Positions 5,745 through 6,286 of a stretch of DNA of 6,286 nt are shown in pieces. The notes under the pieces are model-generated. The model did not search any database. It had not been told where the DNA came from and saw nothing but the letters and a program-made list of their open reading frames with translations. A program made the position numbers and the translations under genes. Positions within the stretch are counted from its first letter, which is position 1; the number at the start of each line of letters is the position of its first letter. The DNA lies in contig JAFSHJ010000137.1 in assembly GCA_017440425.1 (NCBI GenBank), positions 1 to 6,286 on the forward strand, written 5' to 3'. This DNA comes from Oscillospiraceae bacterium. Lineage in GTDB: Bacteria > Bacillota > Clostridia > Oscillospirales > Ruminococcaceae.

Positions 5745-5750
5745 CTCCTC
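5745..5750 (-). promoter_or_regulatory. Ribosome binding site of spoIVA with a small overlapping hairpin
   Basis: On the - strand GAGGAG lies 7 nt before the ATG at 5737. A second GGAG (5753-5750) overlaps it and can pair with CTCC (5761-5758) across an AAAA loop. The CTCC could pair with either purine run, so a mild effect on translation is conceivable; the stem is only 4 bp. Confidence 0.8.
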
Positions 5751-5789
5751 TCCTTTTGGAGCTATCGTTAATCTTTTGCTGACAACGGT

Positions 5790-6284
5790 TTATGCCATGG
5801 GAATGAGCAGCATTGTGCGGCTGCCTATCACGCTGTTTTCCAATGCGTTTTCCTCCATGACCGCACTGACCTCTGCGGAATATCTTTTGGAGATGTTCCA
5901 GACGGTTTCTCCCTCGTCGGCATAATATATTATCAGCGCCGCAGAATTTGCGGCATTTCTTTTTTCCTCATCCACCTCAATGGATGCAAGGAGCTCTGTC
6001 CCGCCGCTCTTGTATATCACTCCGCTGACGCCTACCTCCACACGGATATCCGCTCTGCCGGCGCTGTCGATGCTGTAAGAACACTCGTTGACCGCAAAGT
6101 TCAGGTCGCACACCGCATTTCCCTCTGCCACACCCTTTTTCCACACAAAGGAGGAGCTTTTTTCCAAGCAACACGGCTGTCCGCTGCCGTCCAGCGCAAT
6201 TATCCGCACCAGCGCCCTGCATTCCGCCTCTATCCCCTCATCCGTGTTCTTTATCTCCGCTGCTCTTATCTCGCACCACAAGTC
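5790..6284 (-). CDS. sipL: C-terminal part of a SPOCS (DUF3794)-LysM spore coat protein, SipL-like (5' end outside window)
   Basis: The frame is open from the window edge to the TAA at 5790 (164 visible residues). The TTG at 6281 encodes an internal Leu, not a start, since the frame continues upstream and no ribosome site is seen. The first two thirds (about 6284-5960) look like a SPOCS/DUF3794 beta-rich repeat, with alternating hydrophobic strands such as AECRALVRIIAL. The last 48 or so residues are a LysM domain: Tyr-Tyr-x-Asp-Glu-Gly-Glu-Thr-Val-Trp-Asn-Ile-Ser-Lys-Arg-Tyr opens it and MLLIPMA closes the protein. This SPOCS-then-LysM order is that of Clostridioides difficile SipL, whose LysM domain binds SpoIVA and is needed for coat localisation around the forespore. 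Position directly before spoIVA supports the same role here. Other DUF3794-LysM proteins exist in Clostridia, so the exact name is less certain than the family. Confidence 0.82.
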   Translation of the reverse strand, partial: DLWCEIRAAEIKNTDEGIEAECRALVRIIALDGSGQPCCLEKSSSFVWKKGVAEGNAVCDLNFAVNECSYSIDSAGRADIRVEVGVSGVIYKSGGTELLASIEVDEEKRNAANSAALIIYYADEGETVWNISKRYSAEVSAVMEENALENSVIGSRTMLLIPMA

Positions 6285-6286
6285 CT

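Noticed and set aside
4973..5782. A 269-codon open frame on the + strand opposite spoIVA
   Set aside because: It is antisense to the unmistakable SpoIVA coding sequence, has no ribosome site, and its product is His/Cys/Leu-rich without any domain.
1..6286. Possible tRNA, CRISPR array, insertion sequence or known riboswitch
   Set aside because: I saw no cloverleaf-type sequence, no regularly spaced repeats, no transposase and no recognisable riboswitch core on either strand.

Overview
The window looks like a chromosomal piece from an endospore-forming Clostridia bacterium, probably of the Oscillospiraceae/Ruminococcaceae type. The evidence is a full-length SpoIVA, preceded in the same direction by the C-terminal part of a SPOCS (DUF3794)-LysM protein of the SipL type, which is the clostridial rather than the Bacillus SpoIVA partner. 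The genes have intermediate GC content and the spacers between them are very AT-rich. The exact genus cannot be read from the sequence.

Left half, + strand. The window opens inside an unrecognised acidic protein gene (3-416, start outside the window) that ends at a strong intrinsic terminator (423-457). A separate sigma-A-type promoter (495-523) then drives a single gene for a uroporphyrinogen-decarboxylase-superfamily protein (570-1799). That protein lacks the HemE signature and resembles the corrinoid or cobalamin-dependent methyltransferase branch. It is closed by a terminator (1817-1852) that could also serve the converging gene on the other strand.

Middle. A small XRE/Cro-type helix-turn-helix regulator on the - strand (1914-2225, TTG start) has an unusual cysteine-rich tail. 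It is divergent from a lipoprotein solute-binding protein gene (2474-4126, + strand). The AT-rich space between them holds a perfect-consensus promoter (TTGACA-17-TATAAT, 2287-2315). Its spacer is filled by a perfect 20-bp palindrome (2293-2312), overlapped by a second, 15-bp palindrome (2283-2297). A roughly 150-nt leader with a hairpin near the ribosome binding site follows. The solute-binding gene stands alone, with no permease or ATPase, and ends at a 14-bp-stem terminator (4214-4260).

Right half, - strand. A SipL-like gene (5' end beyond the window) is followed after 52 nt by spoIVA. They appear to be a sporulation operon for the basement layer of the spore coat, unrelated in function to the left half.

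The three + strand genes seem to be separate single-gene units. The most distinctive feature is the tightly built regulatory region between the XRE regulator and the orphan binding protein. I see no clear new multi-gene system, mobile element, CRISPR array or RNA gene.
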